Source of the DNA: Paenibacillus profundus
Lineage (GTDB): Bacteria; Bacillota; Bacilli; Paenibacillales; Paenibacillaceae
Direction of reading: 5' to 3'
Assembly: GCF_021369635.1 (NCBI RefSeq)
Contig: NZ_JAJNBZ010000005.1
Span: 1 to 64,000 of the forward strand
Length of the DNA stretch: 64,000 nucleotides
Shown piece by piece: positions 49,881 through 59,747 of this stretch. Every line of letters starts with the position of its first letter. Within the stretch, counting starts at the first letter, position 1. The notes below the pieces were generated by a model. That model did not search any database and was not told the DNA's origin. It saw only the letters and a list, made by a program, of their open reading frames with translations. The position numbers and the translations under genes are program-made.

Positions 49881-52324
49881 ACTGAAATCGGCGCAATAAC
49901 GAGCGTATCAACGACATGTTCATTTTTATCCAATGCGACTACGGCTCGGCCTTGCGACTTCCGATCCATAAGAGGGGCATGCTCTGTAATTAACTGATGG
50001 AGCTTGCCCGAATCCGCAACGAGCGTAATTGGATATGCTGCTGTGCTGAAATAAGCCCCGACTAGCTTCGTTCCGTTCGGCTTCACCCGTTTGCCTTCCT
50101 TGAATTCAAACGTAGCCATCCCTTTCCCGCCCCGCCCTTGGGTCGGGTAATCCAGCAGCAGGGAACGCTTGCTCCAACCTAAATCAGTCAGCACCGTGAT
50201 TTCGCCTTCATCGCCGTTCACACGAATAGCGGCAGCGATCTCATCGTCATCCTTTAACTGCATACCGCGGACTCCGCCTGCGGCACGTCCCATCGCATTG
50301 ACCTCACGCTCCAGGAAACGGATGGCCATCCCTTGATTGCTGACTAGAAGCAGCTCCATCTCACCGTCACTCGTCATGACGCTCAACAATTCATCGTTAT
50401 CCGCCACTTTACACGCGGCTACTGCCCCACTCCGCTTCGTCTCATACTCTTTGAGAAGCGTCCTCTTCACTTGACCGCGGCGAGTGACGAACAATAGCGA
50501 TGCCTGCTCGCTATCAAACGATTTGATAGGAACGACACTGACGATCCGATCTTCCTTGGCGATCGGAATGACATTGACAATCGCAGTACCGTTATCTTTC
50601 CATTTGAATTCCGGTATAAGATGAATCGGCAAAGAGAAGTATTGCCCCCGCTTCGTAAAGATCAACAGCCGATCCAGCGTGTTCACTTCGAAAATCTGGC
50701 GGATAAAGTCGCCTTCCTTCACGCCCGATTTCTCCCATTCGCCTCCGGATCGGGTGAACGACAACTGACTCGTACGCTTAATATATCCTTCGTTCGACAG
50801 CGTCACGATAACATCTTCCGCGTTCACGATAACTTCTAAATTGACTTTGATCTCTTCCACTTCGCCTTGGACGACAGAGCGTCGCTCAATACCATAGCGG
50901 TCGCGAATTTCAGTCAACTCTTTCTTGATTAGGCTCAATAGCTTCTTCTCGCTATCCAGAATAGCGCGCAACTCGGCCACCTTCTTCTGAATCTCGTTCA
51001 GTTCCTTATTGAGAGACGTCAGTTCCAGATTGGTTAACCGATACAACTGCAATGTCAAAATCGCATCCGCCTGACGCTCGGTAAATTGGAACTTCTCCAT
51101 CAGGTTATGCTGTGCATCCTGACGATTCTTGGAAGCTTTAATCGTCGCGATAACTTCGTCCAGTATATCCAGAGCTTTAACTAAGCCCTCCAGGACATGC
51201 GCACGATCCTCCGCTTTGTTCAAGTCATAACGGGTTCGATTCGTCACGACTTCTTTTTGGTGAGCAATATAAGAATTCAGCATTGATTTAAGACCAAGCT
51301 GCTGCGGTGCCTTGTTAACGATCGCGACCATATTGAAATTGTATGTGACCTGCAAATCAGTCTTCTTGAACAAGTAATTTAATATTCCCGTCGCATCTGC
51401 ATCTTTCTTTAATTCGACCACAATGCGCATTCCTTCACGACCGCTTTCATCCCGAACCTCGGCTATACCGTCAACCTTTTTCTCCAGGCGGATATTTTCC
51501 ATCGCCGTGACGAGTCGGGATTTGACGATTTGATAAGGGATTTCCGTAATGACAATTTGCTGCCGTCCACCGCGCATATCTTCAATTTCCGTCTTCGCAC
51601 GTATGTAGATACGCCCCTTGCCGGTCTGATACGCTTCGCGTATTCCTTCTTCCCCCATGATGATACCGCCTGTAGGAAAGTCCGGGCCTTGAATAATCTG
51701 CATCAGATCATCAAGTGATAAGTTCGGATTGTCGATCGATGCTATGCACGCTTGGATGACTTCACGCAAATTATGAGGCGGAATCTCCGTCGCAAAGCCG
51801 GAAGAAATCCCGCTTACTCCATTAACTAGCAGGTTCGGGAACCGTGCCGGCAATACGGATGGTTCATTTTCCGTATTGTCGAAGTTGGGCCGAAACAGAA
51901 CCGTATCCTTCTCAATATCCCGTAGAAGCTCCATTGCTATAGAGGACAAGCGAGCTTCCGTATAACGCATCGCTGCAGCAGGATCATCGTCAATCGAGCC
52001 CCAGTTGCCGTGTCCGTCGATGAGTACATGCCCCATCTTCCATGGCTGGGCCATCCGTACCATGCCGTCATAGATCGAGGCGTCTCCGTGCGGGTGATAG
52101 TTACCCATGACATCCCCGACCGTCTTTGCCGATTTGCGGTACGACTTATCCGGCGTATTACCAGATTCATACATCGCGTACAGAATGCGGCGTTGAACCG
52201 GCTTGAGACCATCCCTGACGTCGGGAATAGCACGGTCTTGAATGATGTATTTGGAATAGCGGCCGAACCGGTCGCCTACCACATCTTCCAAGAACGCTGG
52301 TTTAAATTGTTCCGATACGCTCAT
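49877..52324 (-). CDS. parC: DNA topoisomerase IV subunit A
   Basis: 815 residues; ATP-dependent decatenation of daughter chromosomes with ParE. The breakage-rejoining domain has [34 protein letters not shown] and the active-site Tyr in [11 protein letters not shown] (about residue 121). The coiled-coil tower and the C-terminal beta-pinwheel follow ([11 protein letters not shown]-like repeats such as [20 protein letters not shown]). The gene order parE-parC and the 15-bp gap show an operon, separate from gyrAB. GrlA/ParC identity over GyrA is based on this pairing and the length. Confidence 0.93.
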   Translation of the reverse strand: MSVSEQFKPAFLEDVVGDRFGRYSKYIIQDRAIPDVRDGLKPVQRRILYAMYESGNTPDKSYRKSAKTVGDVMGNYHPHGDASIYDGMVRMAQPWKMGHVLIDGHGNWGSIDDDPAAAMRYTEARLSSIAMELLRDIEKDTVLFRPNFDNTENEPSVLPARFPNLLVNGVSGISSGFATEIPPHNLREVIQACIASIDNPNLSLDDLMQIIQGPDFPTGGIIMGEEGIREAYQTGKGRIYIRAKTEIEDMRGGRQQIVITEIPYQIVKSRLVTAMENIRLEKKVDGIAEVRDESGREGMRIVVELKKDADATGILNYLFKKTDLQVTYNFNMVAIVNKAPQQLGLKSMLNSYIAHQKEVVTNRTRYDLNKAEDRAHVLEGLVKALDILDEVIATIKASKNRQDAQHNLMEKFQFTERQADAILTLQLYRLTNLELTSLNKELNEIQKKVAELRAILDSEKKLLSLIKKELTEIRDRYGIERRSVVQGEVEEIKVNLEVIVNAEDVIVTLSNEGYIKRTSQLSFTRSGGEWEKSGVKEGDFIRQIFEVNTLDRLLIFTKRGQYFSLPIHLIPEFKWKDNGTAIVNVIPIAKEDRIVSVVPIKSFDSEQASLLFVTRRGQVKRTLLKEYETKRSGAVAACKVADNDELLSVMTSDGEMELLLVSNQGMAIRFLEREVNAMGRAAGGVRGMQLKDDDEIAAAIRVNGDEGEITVLTDLGWSKRSLLLDYPTQGRGGKGMATFEFKEGKRVKPNGTKLVGAYFSTAAYPITLVADSGKLHQLITEHAPLMDRKSQGRAVVALDKNEHVVDTLVIAPISV

Positions 52325-52339
52325 GTGTCTCTCACCTTT

Positions 52340-54331
52340 CTATTCCTCAAACTCCGTAAAATCGACGTTCTCGACAATCCAACGCTTACGCGGCTCCACC
52401 TTGTCGCCCATTAGCGTCAATACGCGCCGTTCCGCCTTCGCCGGATCGTCAATTTGCACCTGCAGCAGTGTTCTCGTCTCCGGATCCATCGTCGTTTCCC
52501 ACAGCTGATCCGGGTTCATCTCACCCAGACCTTTGTAACGCTGTATTTCGGCGTTCTGTCCGAACTGCTTCAAGTAACTATTCAGCTCTTCATCGGTCCA
52601 AGCGTAACGGATCGTCGCATGCTTGCCTTTTTTATGTGTAATCTTGTATAGCGGCGGCTGCGCAATGTATACCCGCCCGTTATCGATTAACTGCTTCATA
52701 TACCGGTAAAAGAAAGTGAGCAGCAGCACCTGGATGTGCGCTCCATCCGTATCGGCATCGGTCATTATAATGACCTTGGCATAATTGCTCTCTTCTACTT
52801 CGAATTCCGGACCTACCCCCGCTCCAATCGCGTGGATGATAGTGCGATACTCATCATTTTTCAAAATATCGACCAGCTTCGCCTTCTCCGGGTTCATCGG
52901 CTTGCCTTTCAACGGCAAAATAGCCTGCGTCTTCGAATCTCTGCCTTGCTTCGCCGACCCGCCCGCGGAATCCCCTTCCACGATGAACAGCTCGTTGCGT
53001 GTATAATCCTTGGATTGCGCCGGAGTCAGCTTGCCATTCAAATTGGAGCTTTCGCTGCGCTTCTTGCCGGTCCGCACTTCCTCGCGCGCTTTACGTGCCG
53101 CTTCGCGTGCTCTCGATGCTTGAATCGCTTTCTTCACGAGCATTTGCGCAACTTGAGGGTTCTCCTCCAAGAAAATGCTCATGTTCTCGGCTACGATCGT
53201 GTCGACCGAGCCGCGGGCTGTTGCGCTGCCCAGTTGATCCTTCGTCTGTCCGACGAATTCCACGTCTGACATCTTGACGTTAATGACCGCCATCATGCCT
53301 TCGCGCAGGTCATTCCCATCCAAGTTTTTATCCTTCTCTTTGAGCAGCGTATTTTTCCGCGCATATTCGTTCATGACACGCGTATATGCGGTCTTAAAGC
53401 CCGTTTCGTGCGTTCCGCCTCCACGTGTCGGGATGGAGTTAACAAAGGATACTAGCGTCTCCGTATAACCGTCGTTGTATTGAAGCGCAATTTCTACTTC
53501 AATGTCGTCTTTGTCCGCAACAAAATGGATGACATCATGCAGGACCGTTTTGTCCTCATTCAAATACCGTACAAATTCACTCGCTCCGCCATCATATAGG
53601 AAAGTTTCCAACTTCCCCGATCGCTCATCCTTCAATGTGACTTGCAGGCCCGAATTCAAAAAAGCAATCTCCTGCAAACGCTCGGCAAGATTGTCATAAT
53701 TCAAATGTATATTGCCGTGAAATACCTTCGTATCAGGCTTAAATGTTACTTTCGTGCCTGTGCGGTTCGTATTCCCGATAATCTCCAGTCCGGTAACCGG
53801 TTCCCCGACGTGTTCCTTGCCGTCGTCATCTACCCAAGTCTCAAACCGCAGACGATGAATCTTTCCTTCACGACAAATTTCAACCTCAAGCCATTCCGAT
53901 AACGCATTCGTTACAGAAGCGCCCACACCATGCAGCCCGCCCGACTTCTTGTAGCCTGCACCGCCGAATTTACCGCCGGCATGCAAAATCGTATATACGA
54001 CCTGTGGAGTCGGTACTCCTGTCTTATGCATTCCGGTCGGTATTCCGCGGCCATTGTCGCGCACGGTGACCGACTGGTCCTTATGAACCGTCACATCAAT
54101 CTGGGAGCAAAATTTGGCGAGATGCTCGTCGACGGCGTTGTCTACGATTTCCCATAACAGATGATGAAGCCCCGAGGAGCTTGTACTGCCAATATACATC
54201 CCCGGCCGTTTACGAACCGCGACAAGCCCTTCGAGCACTTGAATGTCGTCAGCCCCGTAGTCTGAATTGTGGTTGCTCGCTGCCCCCTTATTTCCCGGTA
54301 GCTGTCCGAACGAATCGATTTGCTCGACCAT
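52340..54331 (-). CDS. parE: DNA topoisomerase IV subunit B
   Basis: 663 residues; ATPase subunit. GHKL motifs DNAVDEHLAKFCSQIDV, RDNGRGIPTGMHKTG and GLHGVGASVTNALSEW precede the transducer domain. The TOPRIM domain has FIVEGDSAGGSAKQGRDSKT, PLKGKPMNPEKAKLVDILKN and IIMTDADTDGAHI with the metal-binding Asp residues. IQRYKGLGEMNPDQLWETTM and the ENVDFTEFEE end match ParE. GGAGGAG precedes ATG 54331; a TATAAT stands at 54428-54433 upstream. Confidence 0.94.
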   Translation of the reverse strand: MVEQIDSFGQLPGNKGAASNHNSDYGADDIQVLEGLVAVRKRPGMYIGSTSSSGLHHLLWEIVDNAVDEHLAKFCSQIDVTVHKDQSVTVRDNGRGIPTGMHKTGVPTPQVVYTILHAGGKFGGAGYKKSGGLHGVGASVTNALSEWLEVEICREGKIHRLRFETWVDDDGKEHVGEPVTGLEIIGNTNRTGTKVTFKPDTKVFHGNIHLNYDNLAERLQEIAFLNSGLQVTLKDERSGKLETFLYDGGASEFVRYLNEDKTVLHDVIHFVADKDDIEVEIALQYNDGYTETLVSFVNSIPTRGGGTHETGFKTAYTRVMNEYARKNTLLKEKDKNLDGNDLREGMMAVINVKMSDVEFVGQTKDQLGSATARGSVDTIVAENMSIFLEENPQVAQMLVKKAIQASRAREAARKAREEVRTGKKRSESSNLNGKLTPAQSKDYTRNELFIVEGDSAGGSAKQGRDSKTQAILPLKGKPMNPEKAKLVDILKNDEYRTIIHAIGAGVGPEFEVEESNYAKVIIMTDADTDGAHIQVLLLTFFYRYMKQLIDNGRVYIAQPPLYKITHKKGKHATIRYAWTDEELNSYLKQFGQNAEIQRYKGLGEMNPDQLWETTMDPETRTLLQVQIDDPAKAERRVLTLMGDKVEPRKRWIVENVDFTEFEE

Positions 54332-54473
54332 TCATGCTCCTCCTTCAAAAATACATTTAGCGTTCCAACTTTCGTCGGCAAAAGAAAATCTGTCGCGTCC
54401 GAGCGAAGGAAGGTATGCCTCCATACCATTATATCGTCCGGATGCAAACAGATGTTTCGCATTCTTGTATATT

Positions 54474-55463
54474 CTAATTCAAAATGTCCTGTTTCGTAAA
54501 GACACGGAATGCGACAAACAATCCGGCAATCCCCCAGACGGCCAATACACCGAGTGAAAAAGGGAGGCTCATTCCTTCGACAGGCGCCGGTGTACCTGCC
54601 AAATAATCTGTTAATTTCAAGTTGATCATAAATAAATATTTCGCCGTCGGCCACGATGAGGCCATGTTATACAGTATGCTGCCGGCGATGAGCGTGGCCA
54701 TCAATGTTACGATACTTGCCGCCGTACTACGGACAAGCACGGAGATCATGAAGCCAAGCGCTGCAACGACGACGCTCGAGAACCATATGAGCCCGCACTG
54801 CATGAGCATATACATCCACGACGGTACAATATGGACTGTATCAAAATTCACCTCTGTTCCCGAAAGCGCAAATCCTGTAAATATAGGGAACGTCCAGCCA
54901 CCATAGCCAAATACCATGCCAGAAATTAAATAGGCAAGCAGAGCTGTAAGAATGACGATGATTCCCGTGAACATCATGAGTACGATCCATTTGCTGAGCA
55001 GCACCTTCCACCTTCGCACTGGCCGGGTCAACAGCATCTTAATCGTGCCGGTAGAACGCTCGGATGATACAATATCGCTCGCGATGGCCATGACGAGCAA
55101 CGGAATAAACAGCGTCACCGCGTTATCCATGAACGTTCGTGTAAAGGTCACTCCGTTCGGCTCATCAGGATTAACGTCGTGGTCCAAATAATATTGCAAT
55201 TGCTGCAGCATAATGCGCCGATATTTCTTCCATTCTTCCGGCACCCGGTCACTGCCGAGCGTATTCTGAATGTCCGTAATACGCTGCTGCAGCTCTAGAC
55301 GCCAATCTTGATTGAATTTCTCTCGATTGTTCTGAGCGATTTTCATCTGAGCATAGGTAAACACCGGAATGAGAACGATGAGAATCAGCAGAACGACATA
55401 GAACCGTTTCTTCTTCAACACTTTTATCGTTTCATTCTGAATTAGCGGCAGCAAGCTACTCAA
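54474..55463 (-). CDS. ABC-2 type transporter permease
   Basis: 329 residues with about six membrane helices (FYVVLLILIVLIPVFTYAQM, LFIPLLVMAIASDIVSSERS, LTALLAYLISGMVFGYGGWT, and three more). SERSTGTIKMLLTRPVRRWK is the typical ABC-2 permease motif. A long extracellular loop after the first helix is rich in charged and aromatic residues. It overlaps the ATPase gene by eight bases. The partner ATPase resembles bacitracin- or antibiotic-exporter subunits; the substrate is unknown. Confidence 0.9.
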   Translation of the reverse strand: MSSLLPLIQNETIKVLKKKRFYVVLLILIVLIPVFTYAQMKIAQNNREKFNQDWRLELQQRITDIQNTLGSDRVPEEWKKYRRIMLQQLQYYLDHDVNPDEPNGVTFTRTFMDNAVTLFIPLLVMAIASDIVSSERSTGTIKMLLTRPVRRWKVLLSKWIVLMMFTGIIVILTALLAYLISGMVFGYGGWTFPIFTGFALSGTEVNFDTVHIVPSWMYMLMQCGLIWFSSVVVAALGFMISVLVRSTAASIVTLMATLIAGSILYNMASSWPTAKYLFMINLKLTDYLAGTPAPVEGMSLPFSLGVLAVWGIAGLFVAFRVFTKQDILN

Positions 55464-56421
55464 TGCGTTCTCCCTCCGTTATCTCCAGGAATAACTGCTC
55501 CAGAGTCGGCATAATGCGCTGAATGCCCTCTACTTCGACGCCAGCCTCCATTAATTTACGGTTCAACTCGGCGATGCTCTCAGGCTGCGTCTCCGTCAAG
55601 ATAGCATAATCAGGCACACCTACTAATACCGCTTCGTCGATCACTTCGTCTTCACGGTTGAAGAACGTGACAGCACCGCTCGCAGACAAGATGTCCCGCG
55701 CCTTCTTTTCCGGCTTCGCCTGCCAAATAACAAATTGGTTGCGTCCGGTCAATAGCTGCTCCACGTCGTCGACTGCCAACACTTCTCCCCGGCTGATGAT
55801 GGCAACCCGGTCACACATGAGCTGAATTTCGCTCAGCAAATGGCTGGACACAAAGACGGCCATCCCGCTGTCGGCCAGCGTGCGAATAAATGCCCGCAAC
55901 TCTTTAATTCCAAGCGGATCGAGGCCATTCGTAGGCTCGTCCAGGATAAGCAAATTCGGACGGCCCAGCAGCGCTTGCGCAATGCCCAGACGCTGACGCA
56001 TCCCTAATGAATAAGTCTTCACCTTATCGTGAATGCGATTGGATAACCCGACAATCTCAACGACTTCATGAATGCGGTCATCGCCGATTTCAGGCACCAT
56101 TCGCGCGAAATGATCTAAATTTTCCCAGCCCGTCAAAAAGTTATACATTTCCGGGTTCTCGACGATGGATCCAACGTAGCGAAGCGCTTTCTCCGGGTCT
56201 CGATTTACATCGAAACCGCACACTTGGATTCGCCCTTCCGTCGGTTTAATTAAATCGACGAGCATGCGGATCGTCGTCGTCTTTCCAGAGCCGTTCGGTC
56301 CTAGAAAACCGAATATTTCGCCAGCACGGACGTCGAACGTGACGTTCTTAATAATCAGCTTACGGCCGATCATTTTCTTTACTTGCTGAACCGACAATAC
56401 GATAGCTGCGGCGCTGTTCAT
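55456..56421 (-). CDS. ABC transporter ATP-binding protein (BcrA/drug-exporter type)
   Basis: 321 residues with Walker A FGFLGPNGSGKTTTIRMLVD, Q-loop YVGSIVENPEMYNFLTG, signature YSLGMRQRLGIAQALLGRPN, Walker B LLILDEPTNGLDPLGIKELR and H-loop VFVSSHLLSEIQLM. The C-terminal extension is the DUF4162-like regulatory domain of exporter ATPases. It pairs with the ABC-2 permease gene that it overlaps. AAGGAGG lies 13 bases before ATG 56421. Confidence 0.93.
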   Translation of the reverse strand: MNSAAAIVLSVQQVKKMIGRKLIIKNVTFDVRAGEIFGFLGPNGSGKTTTIRMLVDLIKPTEGRIQVCGFDVNRDPEKALRYVGSIVENPEMYNFLTGWENLDHFARMVPEIGDDRIHEVVEIVGLSNRIHDKVKTYSLGMRQRLGIAQALLGRPNLLILDEPTNGLDPLGIKELRAFIRTLADSGMAVFVSSHLLSEIQLMCDRVAIISRGEVLAVDDVEQLLTGRNQFVIWQAKPEKKARDILSASGAVTFFNREDEVIDEAVLVGVPDYAILTETQPESIAELNRKLMEAGVEVEGIQRIMPTLEQLFLEITEGERIE

Positions 56422-56449
56422 GTGAAATACCGAACCTCCTTACCTGTCC

Positions 56450-57265
56450 TTACCGAATGCTTTGCACGATTCGCTCCGCGATGGCTTGATAGCCGTCACC
56501 ATTCGGATGAAAGTGATCGGAGGAAAGGTACATGCCGATATTTTGCTGAAACAAATCAAAGGTTGGAACCATAATCATATTTTTATCCTTGTTAATCATT
56601 TGAAAAGCGGCATCATTCCACTTCTGAACGACATTATTGCCGATTTCGCGCATTTCTTCCAAGTCCGTGAACGGATTGTACAATCCTACGTACACAATGA
56701 GTGCGTCCGGATTCCACTTTCGAATGCCAGCGAACACCTTCTTCAAATGTACAACTCCTTGATCGGCCTTCGCAAGAAGCGTATCCTGGTTCAACGATTG
56801 ATCCCCGAATTGTTCCGAGCGGGCGCTCTGAAACAGATCGTTGCCGCCAATCGTAAGCAGAACGATGTTCGCTTTCTTCAGCACATAGCCGATGCTTTCT
56901 TGATTCAATCGCTCGGACAGTTGATCGGCTCTCATTCCGTTCACCGCCATATTGTTCAAGAGAGTGACTGGTTTATCCTGAACCTTGTCCAGCATTTTGA
57001 CCACACGCCGCACGTAGCCTTCTCCTGTGCCGTCACCGGTCCCCCTAGTCAAAGAATCGCCTATCGTTGCAATAAGCCATTCGTCAGCCTGTGCGGTTTC
57101 CTTTACCGGCGGCGTCTGAACCGACGGCATTTCCGTGAACGGAACCGAGGCCGGCGACAATATGTCTGCGACCCCGAACCCGAAGCCTACCGCCAACACG
57201 AGCGTCGACAATAAGCCGAACAACGCTATCCATGACCATAATCGCGATGTCGATTTGCGGTTCAT
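56450..57265 (-). CDS. SGNH/GDSL hydrolase, membrane-anchored or secreted
   Basis: About 271 residues from ATG 57265 (GGGAGGG 4-8 bases upstream; longer frame rejected). A signal/anchor helix (LWSWIALFGLLSTLVLAVGF) precedes the hydrolase: LIATIGDSLTRGTGDGTGEG with the nucleophile Ser (block I), NNMAVNGMRADQL (block II), LLTIGGNDLFQ (block III) and SSDHFHPNGDGYQAIAERIV (block V, Asp-x2-His). It resembles YpmR-type lipases/esterases of Bacillus. The substrate, perhaps a surface polymer ester or lipid, is unknown. It lies 28 bp before the ABC ATPase and may be cotranscribed. Confidence 0.9.
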   Translation of the reverse strand: MNRKSTSRLWSWIALFGLLSTLVLAVGFGFGVADILSPASVPFTEMPSVQTPPVKETAQADEWLIATIGDSLTRGTGDGTGEGYVRRVVKMLDKVQDKPVTLLNNMAVNGMRADQLSERLNQESIGYVLKKANIVLLTIGGNDLFQSARSEQFGDQSLNQDTLLAKADQGVVHLKKVFAGIRKWNPDALIVYVGLYNPFTDLEEMREIGNNVVQKWNDAAFQMINKDKNMIMVPTFDLFQQNIGMYLSSDHFHPNGDGYQAIAERIVQSIR

Positions 57266-57929
57266 GTTACCCTCCCAAGTCGTATAAAGTTCCCACTCAC
57301 CAAGATATATCAATACATTACCTGTTCGGGAATCCATTTGCAAACTTTAGCGCTCAATAATCTCCCAAGTCCCGTCGAATATAATACCGAACGCTAAGCT
57401 ATCACTTGAATCTTTATCCAGTTCGCGAGGAACTCATTTACCTGTGCGGTACGTTCGAAAAAACCTTTCTTACACCACTCTCCCATTCGGTCAGAAAATG
57501 TGCATATATAGCACTGCACTCCCTTATTCAGATTAAAAACACGTGTATATCCCCCCTTCCTCTGCCTTACTTTAGATTTGAACGCGTATAGTACTTCTTG
57601 CCGTTACTTCAGTTTAGTGTATAGCACCACTCTCCCCTTACTTCAGGTATGTATCTACATAGCTGTGTAGCTGTAGGTATCTGGTTTAAATGAATTATAT
57701 TTTTGTCAACAAACAGCATCCTTTTATCATTGGGACCAGCGCACTCATTATAGTAATATCATATGGCATCCGATGAATAACCGTCGTCCACTATGTAGGG
57801 CGTGCAATCATTGCCTTAATGTCCCGTTTAGCGTTCCCCTCCCATTCAGTCAGAAAATTCATTCGCATTTTCGAGACAACGTTGTTCCACGTTAACTATA
57901 AAATTATTGCTAATTGTTAGTTACCCTCC
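57266..57929. other. Long AT-rich intergenic stretch with short repeats
   Basis: No gene is supported. It holds a 20-bp direct repeat, CTCCCATTC(G/A)GTCAGAAAAT, at 57480 and 57839, a related CACCACTCTCCCCTTACTTC at about 57625, and an inverted partner of the first copy at 59404. Short T-rich tracts and no ribosome sites are seen. It separates the GDSL lipase gene from the SOS-type promoter. Confidence 0.55.
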
Positions 57930-57978
57930 TTGAAGTCAGAACATTTGTTCGTTATAATGTACATAAGAACATTTGTTC
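57930..57978 (+). promoter_or_regulatory. Sigma-A promoter with two LexA-like (SOS) boxes
   Basis: TTGAAG (57930-57935), 17-base spacer, TATAAT (57953-57958). GAACATTTGTTC occurs twice, at 57939-57950 inside the spacer and at 57967-57978 after the start region, 28 bp apart. Each fits the Bacillus LexA core GAAC-N4-GTTC. ATG 58005 follows AGGAGG. Confidence 0.7.
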
Positions 57979-58004
57979 TTAATTCATTTGAGGAGGATCA
58001 AGCG

Positions 58005-58931
58005 ATGAACGGATGGCAATCTATCGACAAATTGGAGGACCTACAGCATCATTATCCTTCGGAATCCTCCTGCGTGCCCTTCTTATTTGAGTTAAAGTGG
58101 CCTCAGGGCTTTGTCTGTCCGCGTTGCCGGCACACCGGTGTCTATATCATCCGGACACGCCGGCTTCCACTGTACGAGTGTCGCGCTTGCCATCATCAAA
58201 CCTCGCTGACAGCTGGAACCGTCATGGAAGGCAGCCGCACCCCCTTGCGGAAGTGGCTCACGGCGTTCTGGCTCGTCTCCCGATCCGATACCGGCATCAA
58301 CGCTGTCCAACTCAGCTCGGTACTCAAAGTTACCTACAAGACTGCCTGGTCGATATTGCACAAAATACGTATTGCGATAAGCCGTGATGATAGCAACCGA
58401 TCACTGAATGCGTCCGTTCAAGGTATCGTGACCTTCCTCGGTCGCTCTTTTCGCCCAACCTCTAACACTCTGAGCCTTCATCCTCAGGAATGCCCTCTCA
58501 TCGTCTCCACTTCCGCCACGCCTGACGAGGAGAATATCGTTCTCAAGATGAAGCTTGTGAACCGGAAAGACATGTCCGGCAAACTCCTGCTTCGTTCGGG
58601 TTGCGACAACTTTATCGCTCATCACGTCTCTGAGTCCGTCCCCGAGGTTTCGATAATACGTCAGGACTTTCGAGTCAAGCGCAGCAGCCGCTTATACCGT
58701 GCATTTAGCCAGGCTCGGCGCTGGTTGAATGATACCTTTCACGGCCTAGGCGAAAAACACCTTCAGTTATACTTGGACGAATATTGCTTCCGCCACAACG
58801 CGTCTGCCCATCATGAATCCGCATGGGGACGCTTGTTAGACTTGTGCATGTCTACAGACACCGGATCCGTAACCCGGTACTGCTCCACCCCAAACCCTTC
58901 ACATCACGCTCCATATCGCAGAGCGGTATGA
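58005..58931 (+). CDS. IS1595-like transposase-derived protein, catalytic residues not recognisable
   Basis: 308 residues from ATG 58005 (AGGAGG 7 bases upstream; the longer frame starts inside the promoter). Residues 35-75 are the IS1595 zinc ribbon (GFVCPRCRHTGVYIIRTRRL, then YECRACHHQTSLTAGTVMEG). RTPLRKWLTAFWLVSRSDTG and LKVTYKTAWSILHKIRIAIS are the conserved linker. The DDE part is diverged: the VEVDETYxGG motif is replaced by VQGIVTFLGRSFR, and the TDEWRAY and NTIEGFW positions are not clear, although LQLYLDEYCFRHN survives. No terminal inverted repeats of an IS were seen at its edges. It is single in this window and under LexA-like boxes. Confidence 0.75.
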   Translation: MNGWQSIDKLEDLQHHYPSESSCVPFLFELKWPQGFVCPRCRHTGVYIIRTRRLPLYECRACHHQTSLTAGTVMEGSRTPLRKWLTAFWLVSRSDTGINAVQLSSVLKVTYKTAWSILHKIRIAISRDDSNRSLNASVQGIVTFLGRSFRPTSNTLSLHPQECPLIVSTSATPDEENIVLKMKLVNRKDMSGKLLLRSGCDNFIAHHVSESVPEVSIIRQDFRVKRSSRLYRAFSQARRWLNDTFHGLGEKHLQLYLDEYCFRHNASAHHESAWGRLLDLCMSTDTGSVTRYCSTPNPSHHAPYRRAV

Positions 58932-58942
58932 CACGGATAGAT

Positions 58943-58968
58943 TAAACCTCACAAATTGACGAGGTTTA
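58943..58968 (+). terminator. Possible terminator after the transposase-like gene
   Basis: TAAACCTC / GAGGTTTA stem with a 10-base loop, 12 bp after the stop; no T tract follows. Confidence 0.45.
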
Positions 58969-59064
58969 GTGTGACGGAAAGTGTAGCATATCGTTATGCC
59001 TATGGAGGCAGATATTTATCCTTTCCCAAGAAAATCCTATTCGGGTACACACGCATAGCTTTCG

Positions 59065-59400
59065 GTGTAACGGTAGCGCTCTCTATGTGAGGATGGTACG
59101 CCCACAGAGTCTGTTTTGTGTAGCAGTGACTCTCTCTGTGTAAGGATGGTACACCCACAGAGTTTGCTTGGTGTAGCAGGGGCTCTCTATGTGTAAGGAT
59201 GGTACGCTCACTGAGTCTGTTTGGTGTAGCATGGGATCTCTGTGTAAGGATGGTACGCTCACTGAGTCTGTTTGGTGTAGCAGTGACTCTCTCTGTGTAA
59301 GGACGGTATACCCACAGAGTTTGTTTGGTGTAGCAGGGGCTCTCTATGTGTAAGGATGGTACACCCACAGAGTTTGTTTGGTGTAGCGGTAGCGCTCTTT
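59065..59400. repeat. 53-bp tandem repeat (six units and a partial seventh)
   Basis: Units start at 59065, 59117, 59170, 59223, 59274, 59327 and 59380, spaced 51-53 bp. Each begins (G)GTGTAGC and carries TCTCTRTGTGTAAGGATGG near the middle and GAGT(C/T)TGTTT at the end. Two variants alternate in the third quarter: CACCCACAGAG and CGCTCACTGAG. The unit length is not a multiple of three, so the open frame through it (minus, 59000-59428) is incidental. Confidence 0.85.
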
Positions 59401-59420
59401 CTCTGAGTGAATGGGAGAGT

Positions 59421-59690
59421 GTCGTCATAAGGGGAGAAACAAAGGATATCGATGTTAGTCCAATCCTCGAGTCGTATCGTGTGCATAAGGGACGTCATCG
59501 AACATACAAGAGCAGCGATTCATCCACGGCCGAATCAATGTCACGATGACTGTTCATTATATCTCAGGAAGTATGTCGGCAATACAGCACGCGGCGCTTT
59601 CTGAGCGATGGGGAGATTGGATCAATGTAAAGTAACGGAAACGAGAAAGGCCCATGATAGGATTAGGTTACTGCTAACCTTTTAACTAAA
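59421..59690. other. Intergenic stretch before the ABC exporter terminator
   Basis: No gene supported. The stretch begins just after ATGGGAGAGTG (inverted copy of the 57480 repeat) and has no further clear signal. Confidence 0.4.
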
Positions 59691-59726
59691 AAGGCAGACT
59701 GCCGAGTTACTTCGTCAGTCTGCCTT
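59691..59726 (-). terminator. Terminator of the ABC exporter operon
   Basis: AAGGCAGACTG / CAGTCTGCCTT perfect 11-bp outer stem with partial inner pairing, followed by TTTTTAGTT on the minus strand, about 20 bp past the stop. Confidence 0.85.
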
Positions 59727-59747
59727 GATGAACCCAGTGGCGCAGGC

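Noticed and set aside
54142-54654. 170-codon minus frame across the parE start
   Set aside because: Shadow frame overlapping both parE and the ABC-2 permease genes, without motifs.
57406-57591. 61-codon plus frame in the long intergenic region
   Set aside because: No ribosome site and composition like non-coding DNA; contains one copy of the short repeat.
59065-59400. CRISPR array
   Set aside because: The repeats are contiguous without unique spacers and no cas genes are in the window.
59000-59428. 142-codon minus frame through the repeat region
   Set aside because: It is created by the 53-bp tandem repeat, whose unit is not a multiple of three; successive units are read in different frames, and no ribosome site is present.
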